Positions 33,426-45,260 of a stretch of 64,000 bases of DNA are shown in pieces; position 1 is the first letter of the stretch, and each line of letters opens with the position of its first letter. The DNA lies in NCBI GenBank assembly GCA_034231615.1, contig CM067319.1:6837051-6901050 (forward strand), read 5' to 3'. Below the pieces are notes generated by a model. That model did not search any database, had not been told where the DNA came from, and saw nothing but the letters and a program-made list of their open reading frames with translations. Both the position numbers and the translations under genes were made by a program. The stretch comes from Meghimatium bilineatum. Taxonomy: Eukaryota > Mollusca > Gastropoda > Stylommatophora > Philomycidae.

Positions 33426-33690
33426 AGAGTTTGTACTACACCCCTTCCCCTTTTACTTACTGGTTACTAATACAAGAAAGAATTGATATTATAGTGCGTA
33501 CATAAATAGTTGTCCACCGATATTGTATATTTTCTTCGTAATTACTGCGCGTAAAGGCTTCATATTGTGCATGAGTGCATTATTTCATAACCACGTTACA
33601 GATTTATGATTTATTATTTTCTAGATTAAACGGATTATCGCAGCAGTCGCTACGAATGTGATTTATATTTATGGACTTGTTTTCTTCCAG

Positions 33691-33849
33691 CACCATCAAC
33701 TGCCCCACAAATCACGTCGTTGACAACACCATCTCCACGAGTGATATCAATCACTTGGACTTCACCAGTTTTTACTAATGGGAAAGTACTCAGTTACCGA
33801 ATATACGTACAAGCTGTCAATCACCCGCATCTTAACATGACAACTATTG
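33691..33849 (+). CDS. ROS1: ROS1-like exon F: first half of FN3 domain 2
   Basis: The acceptor is TTTTCTTCCAG and the donor GTAAGT; phase 1 on both sides, 159 bases. It starts APSTAPQITSL and carries the FN3 B-strand Trp (VISITWTSPV) and the C-strand (GKVLSYRIYVQAV). The Pro-rich start and the ITW motif are typical of FN3. An NMT sequon lies near the end. Confidence 0.88.
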
Positions 33850-34227
33850 GTAAGTAGGATAACTTGCCCCATAATGTACAGTTATGAGCCTGATATTGCT
33901 CTCTCATGCTAATGGATATTTCAACACTTTTTTTTTATCACAATCTGTTAACAGTTGTGAGATTATTTTTGTAATTTAAATTGACACGATGATAAGTTAT
34001 TGGTCAAAATTAGAGGTTCTGAGAAAATGTGTGCCTCTTGTTGTTAATTTGTGTTGCAGCATAACGTGATAGTGACTTTCGAGATTTCTATACGACATTT
34101 CAACATAAAATGTAAACATGACCCGAAAGACCAATTTAGATTATTTACGTGCTTTTTCTTGGTCGGCCTTCACTATTGTTGAAATGCGACTCCAAGTATA
34201 TAAATAGTGACCTACGAAAAGTAATCT

Positions 34228-34385
34228 TCAGCGTTTATTCTCACACTACCGCTGGTTCTCTCTTGTAGCAGGACCACGGTCCTACTAGACTTCCAGCAGG
34301 ATGTAGTCCTGAGAATGGAAATGCGTTGTTTCGCAGTTTTATTTTGCGCCAATGGCCCGGCACATCCGTCTTCGGCGGTCAACAA
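34228..34385 (-). repeat. GAA-tailed repeat family A
   Basis: Inverted copy: 'cttcagcgtttattctcaca', palindromic 'tagcaggaccacggtcctac', ending 'cggcacatccgtcttcggcg'. Confidence 0.88.
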
Positions 34386-34474
34386 TAATTAAAAGCGTAA
34401 CGAATGAAGTGCTAATTATTTTTGTATATTGGTTTTCTATACAGCAGACGGTCATGCTGGGGCTCTTATACAGG

Positions 34475-34616
34475 TAACAGGGCCATTGGTACAAATAAAA
34501 TGATGGCACAACGCATTTCAACTCTCTGGACTACATCCTTCTGTAAATCTTGTAATTGTCCTGCTATATGTGAAAAACAGCGGGAGTTTGAGAATGAACT
34601 CTGAAGAAGAAGAATT
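34475..34616 (+). repeat. GAA-tailed repeat family A, opposite orientation
   Basis: Direct copy 90 bases after the inverted one at 34228-34385, so intron 6 RNA could fold the two copies together. Ends 'gaatgaactctgaagaagaa'. Confidence 0.82.
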
Positions 34617-34688
34617 TCTTTGATCTAAATGCACTTGCCTGCATTGTGCATATTTTACTTGCAATGACTTTCTCTGATTCACCCTCAG

Positions 34689-34829
34689 AGGTGCCCTGCA
34701 ACGCAACCTCGTGGCTTTTAAGTCAACTGCAGTCGTCACAACAGTACGTCATCTCTCTGTCGGCCTGGAATGCTCAAGGGGAAGGGCCGAAGAGCAGCAG
34801 AATGATAACCACACCTAATCCTGGCAACC
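34689..34829 (+). CDS. ROS1: ROS1-like exon G: second half of FN3 domain 2
   Basis: The acceptor is ACCCTCAG and the donor GTAAGT; phase 1 on both sides, 141 bases. It encodes EVPCNATSWLL, then SSQQYVISLSAWNAQGEGPK, the tyrosine-corner and F/G strand signature of FN3 (Y-x-hydrophobic-x-hydrophobic-x-A-x-N-x-x-G-x-G-P). It ends MITTPNPGN, linking to the first propeller. Two GAA-tailed repeat copies of opposite orientation (34228-34385 and 34475-34616) lie just upstream. Confidence 0.9.
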
Positions 34830-34859
34830 GTAAGTATGATAAAATGTGTGGGAATATTC

Positions 34860-35440
34860 TTTGTTTTATCTATTTAGTCAGATCGAATAAAGTGTCATCT
34901 ATTTAGTCAGATCGAATAAAGTGTCATCTATTTAGTCAGGTCAAATAAAGTGTCATGTGTTTTTCTAGTCATATCAAGTGTCACGTGTTGTTAATCTAGT
35001 TGTTAGGTGGTTACATAAGTGTCCTTTTTTTTATCTCATCGCATTAAGCGTCATTCATTAAGTCTAGTAAAAAAAAGTCACGCGTTATTGGTCTAGTGAA
35101 ATAAAGAGTCACGCGTTGTTAGTCTAGTCAAATAAAGAGTCACGCGTTGTTAGTCTAGTCAAATAAAGTGTCATTTGTTGTTAGTCTAGTTACATATAGT
35201 GTCACGTGTTTTAGTATAGTCATATAAAGTGGCATGTGCTGTTAGTCTGGTCACATAAAGTATCATGTGTTGTTACTCTGGTCAAGTAAAGTGTTATATG
35301 TCACTAGTCGTGTCACATAAAGTGTTATGTGTTTTTTCTAGGAAGTGCCATTTCTAGACTGCCACATAAAGTGTCATGTGTGGTCAGATAAAGTATCCCG
35401 TTGTTGGTCATGCCACATAAAGTGTCATGTGCATTCTGTT
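34860..35440. repeat. diverged about 30-bp tandem array
   Basis: Many imperfect copies of a unit like 'agtctagtcaaataaagtgt' plus catgtgttgtt, more conserved at the two ends of the array. It starts 30 bases after the exon G donor. Confidence 0.85.
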
Positions 35441-36700
35441 AAAATTCATCACTCCTTACGGAACGGGCGATCTTATCACAGAACGCGCGACAACGGTGAC
35501 GGGTGGTCGGTATAGTAGATAGGACTACATTGTTATTCATGGGAAGAAAACAACTAAATTCTTTATTCTGGTTGGAAAGCTTTTCTTGCTATGTTATATG
35601 TAGTGACAGCACAGCTATACTGTCCATCTATTAGCAGCTCAAACTGAAAAATGGCACATTAAATCGGTTTATGTCAGGCTGAAAGCACAGCTATTGCATT
35701 GAAGCTCTAAACCATGATTCAACGCGCTCAGCATCCATTACAATCTGGTAGTCAGCAGGAGAACGAACCTGGGAGGAGAAAGAGCTGTGTCTAAAGTCAT
35801 GATCGTACTGAATAAATAATCTCTTGTTAGAGACCAATAAGACAACCCATCATAGAGTTCCGTGCATGGCAGCACATGCAGTCTTATGCCAGACCTGTAG
35901 ATAAAGGGGAAAAGGGGGGGGGAATTGCAATGTTCAGTTCCACCCTTCCAACAAATCGGGACATGACTTAGCACTAGAAACTTGGGTAAAAAAAATGTGC
36001 AACCTCCCTCATCCCCTTCCATCCTTATTTTTCACCAACAGGTCAGCACATTTTACATCAGAAAGACGATCTGACCTCCGAAAACACTAGAATGTCCCCC
36101 TTTTAAAGGTAAACCCCTCCATTTTAAGATATCATATCTACGACCCTGCCCTATGTTATACCAGGAAAAACAGGGTTTATCAGTATTATACTGTTATTTG
36201 TATTGTCGTCTCAAACTTGGCGCTTTTTGTTTGTTTATGATTTGTCCGATGATTCGTGTTAAACATGAACAGGGGGGGGGGGGGGAAGAAGAGGGTTTGT
36301 AGAATTAACCACGGTCAACTATAGAGAAGGTGATACAGCTAATTTGTAAATATCCGCTCATTTGAGACGTGTCTTGACATAGGACATAATCCTGTCAACA
36401 ATTGGCTATAATCACGACAATAAACAAAAACATCCAGCAAGAAAACTGAATCTGCTTTGTTTTTGTTTTTCTGTTAGGTCGTATTTAGCGATTGGTCGCG
36501 GCGGGATATAACACATCCCCCAATGCGCGTCACTAAGAGAGACTACTTCTTATTTTCGTTGATTGACGACACGTGCTATCCTCCCGAAGTGACACTCATC
36601 ATAGCAGTGTTGTGGTGTGTTTCTGTTGATAGGTCAATAATATGTTTTTAAAAAAAAATCACAAAATAGTTGTATCGCCTTCTCTGTATTTCGTCATGCC
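35440..36700. other. intron 7 sequence without gene
   Basis: It contains an inverted copy of the poly-G/poly-C repeat (about 35880-36155) and a poly-G run at about 36271-36284. No coding signal. Confidence 0.5.
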
Positions 36701-36702
36701 AG

Positions 36703-37872
36703 TGACTTTTGACAATAGAAGATCTGAGACTCTGTAGTTCGCCGTGACTTTTGACAATAGACGATCTGAGACTCTGTAGTTCGCCGTGACTTTTGACAAT
36801 AGAAGATCTGAAACTCTGTAGTTCGCCGTGACTTTTGACAATAGAAGATCTGAGACTCTGTAGTTCGCCGTGACTTTTGACAATAGAAGATCTGAAACTC
36901 TGTAGTTCGCCGTGACTTTTGACAATAGAAGATCTGAGACTCTGTAGTTCGCCGTGACTTTTGACAATAGAAGATCTGAAACTCTGTAGTTCGCCGTGAC
37001 TTTTGACAATAGAAGATCTGAAACTCTGTAGTTCGTCGTGACTTTTGACAATAGAAGATCTGAGACTCTGTAGTTCGCCGTGACTTTTGACAATAGAAGA
37101 TCTGAGACTCTGTAGTTCGCCGTGACTTTTGACAATAGAAGATCTGAAACTCTGTAGTTCGCCGTGACTCGACATTAGAAATCTGGGGAGACTGTAGTTC
37201 GCCGTGACTTTTGACAATAGAAGATCTGAGACTCTGTAGTGCGCCGTGACTTTTGACAATAGAAGATCTGAGTTTCTGTAGTTCGCCGTGACTTTTGACA
37301 ATAGAAGATCTGAGACTCTGTAGTTCGCCGTGACTTTTGCCAATAGAAGATCTGAGACTCTGTAGTTCGCCGTGACTTTTGACAATAGAAGATCTGAAAC
37401 TCTGTAGTTCGCCGTGACTTTTGCCAATAGAAGATCTGAGACTCTGTAGTTCGCCGTGACTTTTGACAATAGAAGATCTGAAACTCTGTAGTTCGCCGTG
37501 ACTTTTGACAATAGAAGATCTGAGACTCTGTAGTTCGCCGTGACTTTTGACAATAGAAGATCTGAAACTCTGTAGTTCGCCGTGACTCGACATTAGAAAT
37601 CTGGGGAGACTGTAGTTCGCCGTGACTTTTGACAATAGAAGATCTGAGACTCTGTAGTTCGCCGTGACTTTTGACAATAGAAGATCTGAGACTCTGTAGT
37701 TCGCCGTGACTTTTGACAATAGAAGATCTGAAACTCTGTAGTTCGCCGTGACTTTTGACAATAGATCTGAAACTCTGTAGTTCGCCGTGACTCTTGCCAA
37801 TGGATCTGAAACTATGTAGTTCGCCGTGACTCGACATTAGAAGATCTGGGGAGACTGTAGTTCGCCGTGACT
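36703..37872. repeat. 42-bp minisatellite, about 28 copies
   Basis: The basic 42-bp unit includes 'tgacttttgacaatagaaga' and 'ctctgtagttcgccg', alternating GAGACTC and GAAACTC variants. Three shortened units carrying 'cgacattagaaatctgggga' lie near 37167, 37586 and 37829. Because 42 is a multiple of 3, all three minus-strand frames are open for over 200 codons; these are not genes. Confidence 0.96.
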
Positions 37873-38454
37873 ATAAAAAAATCAAACCTTTTTACGTCAT
37901 GTTTTCGATTATTTCCGTGCATTTCGTTAGTCGGCATAGACAGGTAACACAAAGTATATAAATAGTGACTAACGGAAACCATGATAATAATAAAAACGTA
38001 ACGAATCATGGCCTAATTATTTCTGTGCTCAGGTCTCATATGACCCGGAAGGTCACACATATACTTAACGCAGCCAACATTATTTGCTTGACTACTGTTG
38101 TGTCTCCTATTTTCTCCATTGTTTGTTTACCTGGCATCTGTTAAATTTTTTTGTAGTAAAAAAAATATATGAATATTGTGAGGGGGGGGGAGCACTAAAA
38201 ATAGGAACGGAAAGAATTCTATACTGGCTACCAGAGGTCAAAGTTCGTATACTAACTAGAGGTAAAGAAGTGACTGACAGGTGTGGGAAAACCGTTAGGA
38301 TACGTTTAGTTTAGTCTATTGTAGACTAGAATTATGATTTCAGAAGAACCATTTGAAGAAAGTGGAAAAGCAGGAAGTAGTAGTTGGGCACCTGGACATC
38401 ATCACAACAGATGGTGTGAGCTATTATTTCTTATTTGAATCATCTCTAGCTCTA

Positions 38455-38690
38455 ACTATATACCTTCTTCTTATGGTTCATGCCTTGTGTCGTTGGTAAG
38501 CCTGTCTTTCCACAGCCTTCCATTTAGTGTGATGCCAGTTATTTCAGGTACCAATGTTCTCCCATGCCACAGTGCTAGTTTGTCAAGCATCTTCTGTCTT
38601 GGTCTTCTCCTACCTCTCTTGTTCTTTAACATGCCTGTTGTTACAATGTGTTCCATCTTTCTTCTTCTCATGGTGTCATGATGCAGTTAC
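38455..38690 (-). pseudogene. RTE-like C-terminal fragment, minus strand
   Basis: Minus strand encodes MRRRKMEHIVTTGMLKNKRG, then RRRPRQKMLDKLALWHGRT, the basic RT C-terminal motif. Related + strand fragments lie at 50340-50520 and 53290-53515. Confidence 0.75.
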
Positions 38691-38862
38691 GCAGCTTTCT
38701 TTTTTGAATTATCTTCTTTCAAGATATCTTCTTTGCTCCCCTTTCGGTCCCCAACTACAGACAGGTGGTGGGTTTGATGATGAATAAAAACAACACCTAA
38801 AACTGTAGTTGTGAAGTGAGTCTCTGCACGCAACTTTTATGTCTTTTCAAATCTGTTGACAG

Positions 38863-39000
38863 TATCAGCTCACGAGACACCCTACCTTATATTGGGCACA
38901 GCTAACAAGATTGTCAAGAGAACTATTCTGGAAGTTGTCCAGTATGGGCCTCAGCTTTCACAAACAGTACATGAGCACCCGGAGAATGTAACTATCATAG
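38863..39000 (+). CDS. ROS1: ROS1-like exon H: first blade of beta-propeller 1
   Basis: The acceptor is CTGTTGACAG and the donor GTAAGA; phase 1 on both sides. It encodes LSAHETPYLILGTANKIVKR, then a stretch through VVQYGPQLSQ, ending ENVTII. The pattern 'P-Y-L-I-L-G-T-x-N-x-I-x-K' is the opening strand of a YWTD/LDLR-B type propeller. It continues into exon I as VTIIGISIHV. Confidence 0.82.
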
Positions 39001-39109
39001 GTAAGAGAATTCAACCATCACACTTGCTGCATGTACATGTGATCATTGTTAATCGTTCATGATCTCTATTTTTTCCGAGTTTTTCTTGTGATCTCCGTGT
39101 CTCAGTTGG

Positions 39110-39265
39110 AAACAGGGTAAAGGTAAGCTGAATTATGAACCACATCATAGCACACAATTTTTCCATCAGTTCTCATCTGCCATCAGTGGTTGACCAGAAA
39201 CCGCCTGACTAGCATCATCTACCATACTTGCTCAGTAGCTATGGCGCACTTCCTCAACTTTCACA
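39110..39265 (-). mobile_element. SINE fragment, inverted
   Basis: Tail 'ggtaaaggtaagc' at the left, then 'tggttgaccagaaaccgcct' and 'agctatggcgca', the inverted body of the SINE at 31815-32210. Confidence 0.65.
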
Positions 39266-39337
39266 GAGCATATACCTTCCCTGGTACTCTACATCCTTGT
39301 GACTGGGAGTAATTTTTATTTCAAATTGACACACCAA

Positions 39338-39470
39338 AGTGAGACGTGTTGGGCCATTGGTACACATAAAACAGCGACATATAACGCAATTCTGTTATCT
39401 AGATTACATCCTGCGGGAAAGATAGTCAGAACATACTGCTACAAGAGAGATACAGTGGAAGTTTGACAGC
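39338..39470 (+). repeat. GAA-tailed repeat family A, diverged
   Basis: 'gtgttgggccattggtacac', 'tagattacatcctgcgggaa', 'tacagtggaagtttgaca'. The tail is lost. Confidence 0.7.
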
Positions 39471-40778
39471 GACTGCCCTAGTACTTTTCAAATGACAAAT
39501 AGTGAGTGAACTCAATACCAAATTCTTCTGGTCGGCGGGAGAATGTCAGCTGAATGGACATATTTCAAACATTGTCTGTTACCTCCAGATTTTTTCAAAA
39601 ATTCATCATGCTGCCAAAAAATATTATCCATTGACACATTTTAAGGCGAGGTTAAAAGTCCTGATCATAGATGGACAAATTAAAGTCTGTCTGAATTTAC
39701 CACTAAGGCAAGAAACATTATTTTGGAGGCTATTGCAGCCAAACGTCATTGCAGAGGTGGTGGAGACGATGTTGAAAATCCTTGTCAGATAGAAGTTTAA
39801 AAAAAAAAGACAGGGATTTATCAGAGTACTTTGCCTTGTTAGCTCATGGCATCCATTTCAACCATTTTGGGAGAGGAAAAAAAAACATGTAAAAAATACC
39901 AATTTAAGTTGAACAATTCTCAAAAGAAACCTCAATATGAAAATGTCTCTTGTATTTTTATGAGCTACAAATTTTGAGACATGTTTCACCTTAAATTGGT
40001 TGCTTGGAAGCTTAGTAGAACAAAAATGCAATTTAGGACATGTGAACCTAAGGTATAACAGGTTCACTTGTCACTTTTAATGAAGAGTCTACAATGGTTC
40101 ACAATAAAACAGAGATCTGACATGTTGACTTCATTTAACCAACCTGGTTGTTTGTGGAATGTAATTCTAGGGGGTAAAGTTTTTCTCACAGAACTGTTCC
40201 CTTTTATTTGTGTGTGCAGTCTTGCAGTGTATTTGATTTTGTCATCTATTGACATGGTCATAAGGGGAAGCTTTCGTAGCTTGTTTTTTTTTCACATGAG
40301 AGTGTCCCACGTAATGTGTATTTGTATTTCAAGTCTCGCAGTGTATTAGCAGATTTTATTTTTAAAAATGGGGGGGGGGGGGAAGAGAAGAAAGAGGAAG
40401 GCCTTTTTTTGTTCTGTAGTTAAAATTTTCCTCACAAAAGACTTCTATTTTATGTATTACATGTCTTGCAGCGTATATATAGATTTTCTATAACCTTCTG
40501 ACAAGACTGTAAGGGGGGAGGTTATTTTCATAGTGAACACCATCTTTGTAGTAGTACGCCTACGCACATGGTAAATTTGATGATTTTCCTAAATGGTTAA
40601 ACCACACTAAGTACCACTTTGGAAGTGCTTTTTGTGCATGCCGCTATTTTGCTAACCACAAGTAAATTAGAACTCAAGTTTCTTTATTAGCTGACGAATA
40701 GCAAATTGATTTCTTATATTGTCACAAAGTTTTTAATGTCATCATTTCTTGCTTTCATTTTTCCTACTTTAGTTCACA

Positions 40779-40930
40779 TTGATCTCAACTTGTTTTATGT
40801 CTAACTCAAACACTCGTTGTTGTCTGTCTAACTCAAACATCCTTTGTTGTCTGTCTCTCGAACACTTGTCTAACTTGAACACTCTTTGTTGTCTGTCTAA
40901 CTTGAACACTAAATTGTTGTGTCATACATT
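40779..40930. repeat. 27-bp diverged tandem repeat
   Basis: About five imperfect copies of 'gtctaactcaaacactcgtt' plus gttgtct. Confidence 0.75.
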
Positions 40931-41014
40931 TCCAACACAGGAAAGGTTATACGCTGAAGACAGTAGAGGTATAGTCATAACAAATGATTAAATACATTTT
41001 TGATGTTGTAGGAA

Positions 41015-41215
41015 ATATGTTATGAGTGCTTGTGACATTCATCATGTTATTTAACCAGGGATTCTTAACGTGGACAATATGAACCCACTAGGGGGGGGGG
41101 CGGCGGCCACACAGAAACATGTTATGAGTGCTTGTGACATTCATCATGTTATTTAACCAGGGATTCTTAACGTGGACAATATGAACCCACTGGGGGGGGG
41201 CACACAGAAAAATTT
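41015..41215. repeat. about 100-bp tandem duplication with poly-G tract
   Basis: Two copies of a block containing 'tgagtgcttgtgacattcat', 'ggattcttaacgtggacaat' and a G-run. The block 'cagggattcttaacg' resembles the end of a hAT element, and the sequence after it matches 62580-62700. Confidence 0.85.
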
Positions 41216-41398
41216 TGAAGTTGGCAAGTCACAGACCTGTCTATGTGCTGTGGGCACAGTAAGATAACTACTTGAACTATAAACAAGAATTATAATGGTG
41301 AAGAATTAGCCTTGGTGACTTGTATTGAAAGTCAATGACAAAGCACCAGGTACCAGGTAGGGGAAAAAGAGAGTTACAGAAGAATATTTGATTCACGT

Positions 41399-41417
41399 GG
41401 GGGGGGGGGGGGGGGGA
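41399..41417. repeat. poly-G run of about 18
   Basis: The longest uninterrupted G tract of this intron, within hAT-like sequence. Confidence 0.9.
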
Positions 41418-41699
41418 AAGAAATGGGAATGTTACCCAAAAAATGTTGAGATCAGCCAATTTAAACGATAGTCATATTTAGTTTTCTAAATCAAGTTAAT
41501 GCACCCTGGGAAAACCCATAAATGAAGTCTCCCCGAGTATACACTGGAGAGTATGCATGCTGGTTGTTCTCATAGCTTGCTGGTTACATACACACCTTAA
41601 ATGCCTCCATCATTTGCCATATTCTGCTCACATTTGGGGTAATTCCAGATCCTTTAAGTTACAATATGTCTCCTTGCAGTCTAGTGTCTTCATTTAGAA

Positions 41700-41908
41700 C
41701 AGTGTTTACCAACTTTTTTTTCTTATATGCCCCACCTGTCTTTCTAAAAACTGCCAACCTTCCACTCCCCAACTTCTTCCCAATGTAACATACACATATT
41801 TTTTATATTCAAAAATTTAATTGTTCCCTATATGAAGCATAAGTACAACTTGTTCAATTTGCGCCCTACCCCACCAGTGGTGCATGAGCTACACATTGAG
41901 AAACACTG
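41700..41908. mobile_element. hAT-type MITE
   Basis: The 209-bp element begins CAGTGTTTACCAAC and ends ATTGAGAAACACTG. Flanks atttagaa and aattagaa agree at 7 of 8 bases. The interior is homologous to the element at 5301-5488 ('acctgtctttcta', 'catatttttatattca' type blocks, 'gcgcccta'). Confidence 0.85.
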
Positions 41909-42734
41909 AATTAGAATATCATATTGCCTTGCAGTCTAGTGTCTTCATTTAAAATGTCTTCATGTAAAGATCTTAATTTGTCATTCTTGTCCATGATTAA
42001 TTCTTCTAGTATTACTGCTTTGAAAACCAAAGTGTCTGCTCTTTCATTGCTGCAGACTCCCACATGTCCAGGACAATAAATCCACAGAATTCTCCATATT
42101 CCCTACATTAGAATATGCAATGTACTATACTCACTCATACTGAGCCACCCATTTTTAAAATTCTTTCTAAGCATGGACTGAGAGTCTGTGATTACTACAG
42201 CTCCTAATGTTAGTGTGGGGAGAAAAAAGGCATCCAGTTTCCATTCTCATGCTGGAGGTTGTTGCCTTAAAAGCTTCATTCTATTCCACTACAGTTATAC
42301 TCCCAGCTCAGACAGGAAAGAGATACCCTGACTTTTTTCTACCCCCAGATCAGTGCATATAACATCATCAACATATACTGGAGTAATTGTTGTATTTCAA
42401 GCTCCAGTGTACCAAGTTCTCCACTGCCTGCCCAAGGCAATAGTGAGCTGCTTATAGTTTTTCATGTGCTCCCCAGTGTTTATACATTTCTTTCCTCTTA
42501 GACTTAGCTGTGACTACCAGCACAATAGTTGCTTCTGCTTGCAGCATTTATGACATTCCCTTCATAAGTCTAGACAATCTTTGAGATCTTTATTGTCTCT
42601 GTGAAGTGGGTGCTTTTTGTCACTAACTCACTTGTATGTCTTGGCCAGGGCTAATAAATGTCACGGTTTGATGCATTCGAAGCCTAGCATCCATCCTAGG
42701 ACTTCTTGTAATCCCTTTATTCTGAATTAACTTC

Positions 42735-42900
42735 TTCGTTTGTTCATTCTCACACTATTGCAGATTAGCAGAATGTAGTCCAAAGAACGAAGTGCGCTGT
42801 GTCATAGTTTACAGCTTGGCTGCAATACCTGCACCCTTCATCCAGACACATCTGACTGCTCTTACTCTGCTACTATAACTTTGTTATGCTTGTTACATCA
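42735..42900 (-). repeat. GAA-tailed repeat family B
   Basis: Inverted copy with 'tgttcattctcacactattg', 'gtcatagtttacagcttggc' and 'ccagacacatctgactgctc'. Confidence 0.75.
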
Positions 42901-42949
42901 GCCCTTACTTTGCTACTATAATTTTGTTATACTTGTTATTTTGCTGTAT

Positions 42950-43195
42950 CCTATTCTTCTTCTGCATTAGTTCTCTAACCTGTGCAAATTAGCAGAATGT
43001 GTTGTCCAAAGAATAGAATGTATCATGGCTTACATCTGATAGCATCTGCGATATCTGGGTATTTTGACTCGACACAGCTGACTTCAGTATTGTCTATGTT
43101 TCACTTTGATCTACTATAGGATGGGACAGCCTCCTTAGTGGCCTCTATGGCACACCTGATAGATAACCAAGTCACTATTCTTTGCTCCCCATCGG
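42950..43195 (-). repeat. GAA-tailed repeat family B, second copy
   Basis: 'cttcttctgcattagttctc', 'agcagaatgtgttgtccaaa', ending 'ctattctttgctccccatcg'. Arranged in tandem with the copy before it. Confidence 0.75.
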
Positions 43196-43327
43196 GTTTT
43201 GGCAAGTTTGCTATGTTCCTATATCATACAATTTTAAATATTTGTACATTATGATAATAATAGTTTCTACTACATTGTTTGCATGCAGTCTCCATTTGAT
43301 TTTGTGGCTCCATTCTATGTTCCTATC

Positions 43328-43357
43328 TTGATAAAGACCTTTTGGTTGAAACATCAG
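43328..43357 (+). ncRNA. dispersed hammerhead-like motif
   Basis: TTGATAAAGACCTTTTGGTT followed by GAAACATCAG; same architecture as 24017-24045, with changes in the stem. Confidence 0.35.
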
Positions 43358-43884
43358 TCCTGTGTAATGTTCAATGTGAAACTGATATTTAACCATTAGT
43401 ATATAACTTTTTTAAATATTTACTTTAACATTTATGATTAGTGTCTTTGTATTCTACTGTACAATCTTGTAAAGTTGGCAGAAATAGTTAATATACATAT
43501 TTCTGAAAGCAATTGATTACTCATAACAACTGTGACCAATGCCTTTATCAACAGGCATATGCATCATCATTTTTTGAAAACAAGGCCAAACTATGATTCA
43601 CAGAATGTGTCATATTTTGTGAATTCCTTAAGACTAAGGCCTATAGTGTAAATATTAAGGACTTATCAAGATTAGATTCTCTATACACGCACAACAGGTT
43701 GAGAAGAGAGAAGTATGATGGGGTTTTGTGTTGATGTGTCAATGTGGCCCCCATGCAACTCTAATGGGTTAGGCTTATGGATTTGATGATGGTACTGTAA
43801 ATAAATGATTATCATTTGTGGACCACATAATCTTTTCTAGGACTATGAAAACAAAAATTACTATTTAGGGGAGGGGGCTGATTT

Positions 43885-44400
43885 GTGTGAATGTGTCACA
43901 GAAGATTAGTTACTGGAATTATTTCAACAAAATATAACCAAGTAAACAATGTTGAAACATGGTTTTTACCGAAGAAGGACAACTTGACACACTACACAAA
44001 TTACAGAACAGCTGTACTGATCAGTCATGCCAGAAAGATGGTTCTCAAAACAATTATGAAAAGAATAAGAACAGATAGAGAAAGTAATCAATATAGTCCC
44101 TTGGGTTTTTGACAGAGTAGAGGTGCCAGGAGAACGTACACAAAATAGAGGTACATGGCACTTTACAGTCAACACAGGTGCTGTATCTTCTGAGAAGAGA
44201 AAAAGATGCTGCAGCTCAACAGCGAAAGTAGCTAGAAAGTCATTGGAAGATCAAAAACCATCAACAGTGGTCATTGGATGCCTGAATTGTCCAAGGAGAT
44301 TTGTGTCTAGAAGAGGGTTTATTAGCCATATACGAACTCATAGTCCAAGACATAACTGAATGTTAAAAGTGGATTAACAAATGGTCATAATCATCATGTA
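43885..44400 (+). pseudogene. RTE-like fragment: RT block fused by deletion to a C2H2 zinc-finger tail
   Basis: The first part encodes FLPKKDNLTHYTNYRTAVLI and MVLKTIMKRIRTDRES, an RT motif. After about 44110 an open frame encodes CLNCPRRFVSRRGFISHIRTH, a C2H2 finger (C-x2-C-x12-H-x3-H). C-terminal zinc fingers of this kind occur in RTE-like polyproteins of invertebrates, as far as I know. The catalytic middle is missing. Confidence 0.7.
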
Positions 44401-44449
44401 ATGGACGAACAACTAAGGTGCTAGGGATCATATGTTCAACATAAGAAAT

Positions 44450-45100
44450 ATAATAGAGAAGTGTAGAGAATTCAAAGAAAACATACACCGTTTCATCAAC
44501 TTGTCAGAGGTCTTTATTTGAACTACAAAGGTCGTAGTTATTGTAGCAAATATAACATGTTTAGATCATTTGGGAGGGGTGGGGGCATGGTCAAAAATAG
44601 TTTGAGAATCATTGATGCAGATGATATTTAAGCAAAATATGATGACTCATATACTGAGATATTTGAAGGTTGAAATTATTAGAGGATTCAGTGCTTTGAT
44701 GCACACTTGCTACCCCTAGGATAACAACTGGTTATGGAGTTTTATAGATAAGGATACTGGATAATATGATTATAGTTGCAACATATGTAATTTAAATATA
44801 TTATAATCTACGTGCACATTTTCCCCGCTAGTCCTATAATTTTATTTTTATATTTTGTCTGTAATAGATATAAGTTTAGTATGTATTGTTAACACGTCGT
44901 AGATACTTTGGAGGAGGGGGGCATCTCATCACTATTAAAATAAGTAAAATAAGATGTAACAAACCCTTGCCCCCTCAAAGTGGTTTTCTTCAAAAAGAAA
45001 CAAGATCACAAGAACCGAAATAGAATGTGTTATAATTTTTGAAGAGGGGAACACCATTGTCATCGCAAAGTCATATCTATAGACCTGATTGCTAGATTAC
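44450..45100. other. no gene recognised
   Basis: AT-rich sequence of intron 8 with short G-runs; nothing coding was seen. Confidence 0.45.
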
Positions 45101-45104
45101 CTGC

Positions 45105-45260
45105 CAAAGACAGCTGTATCAGGTCATTAGTGCAAATAAAATGGAGACAGGAATCATTTCCATTCTCTGGACTTTGAATTTCCTTGCTGGAAATCTAGTA
45201 TGACCATTGTCCTGCTACAAGAGAGATTCTACAGGAGTTTGAGAATGAACACTGAAGAGA
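45105..45260 (+). repeat. GAA-tailed repeat family A
   Basis: 'tcaggtcattagtgcaaata', 'tgctggaaatctagtatgac', 'gaatgaacactgaagag'. Confidence 0.8.

Noticed and set aside
36648..37837. Minus-strand frames of 220 to 368 codons
   Set aside because: They are a trivial result of a 42-bp tandem repeat without stops and lie inside an intron of the ROS1-like gene.
44123..44359. Host zinc-finger gene
   Set aside because: A single finger at the end of RT-like sequence, with a homologous decayed copy at 10720-10850, points to a retrotransposon C-terminus.
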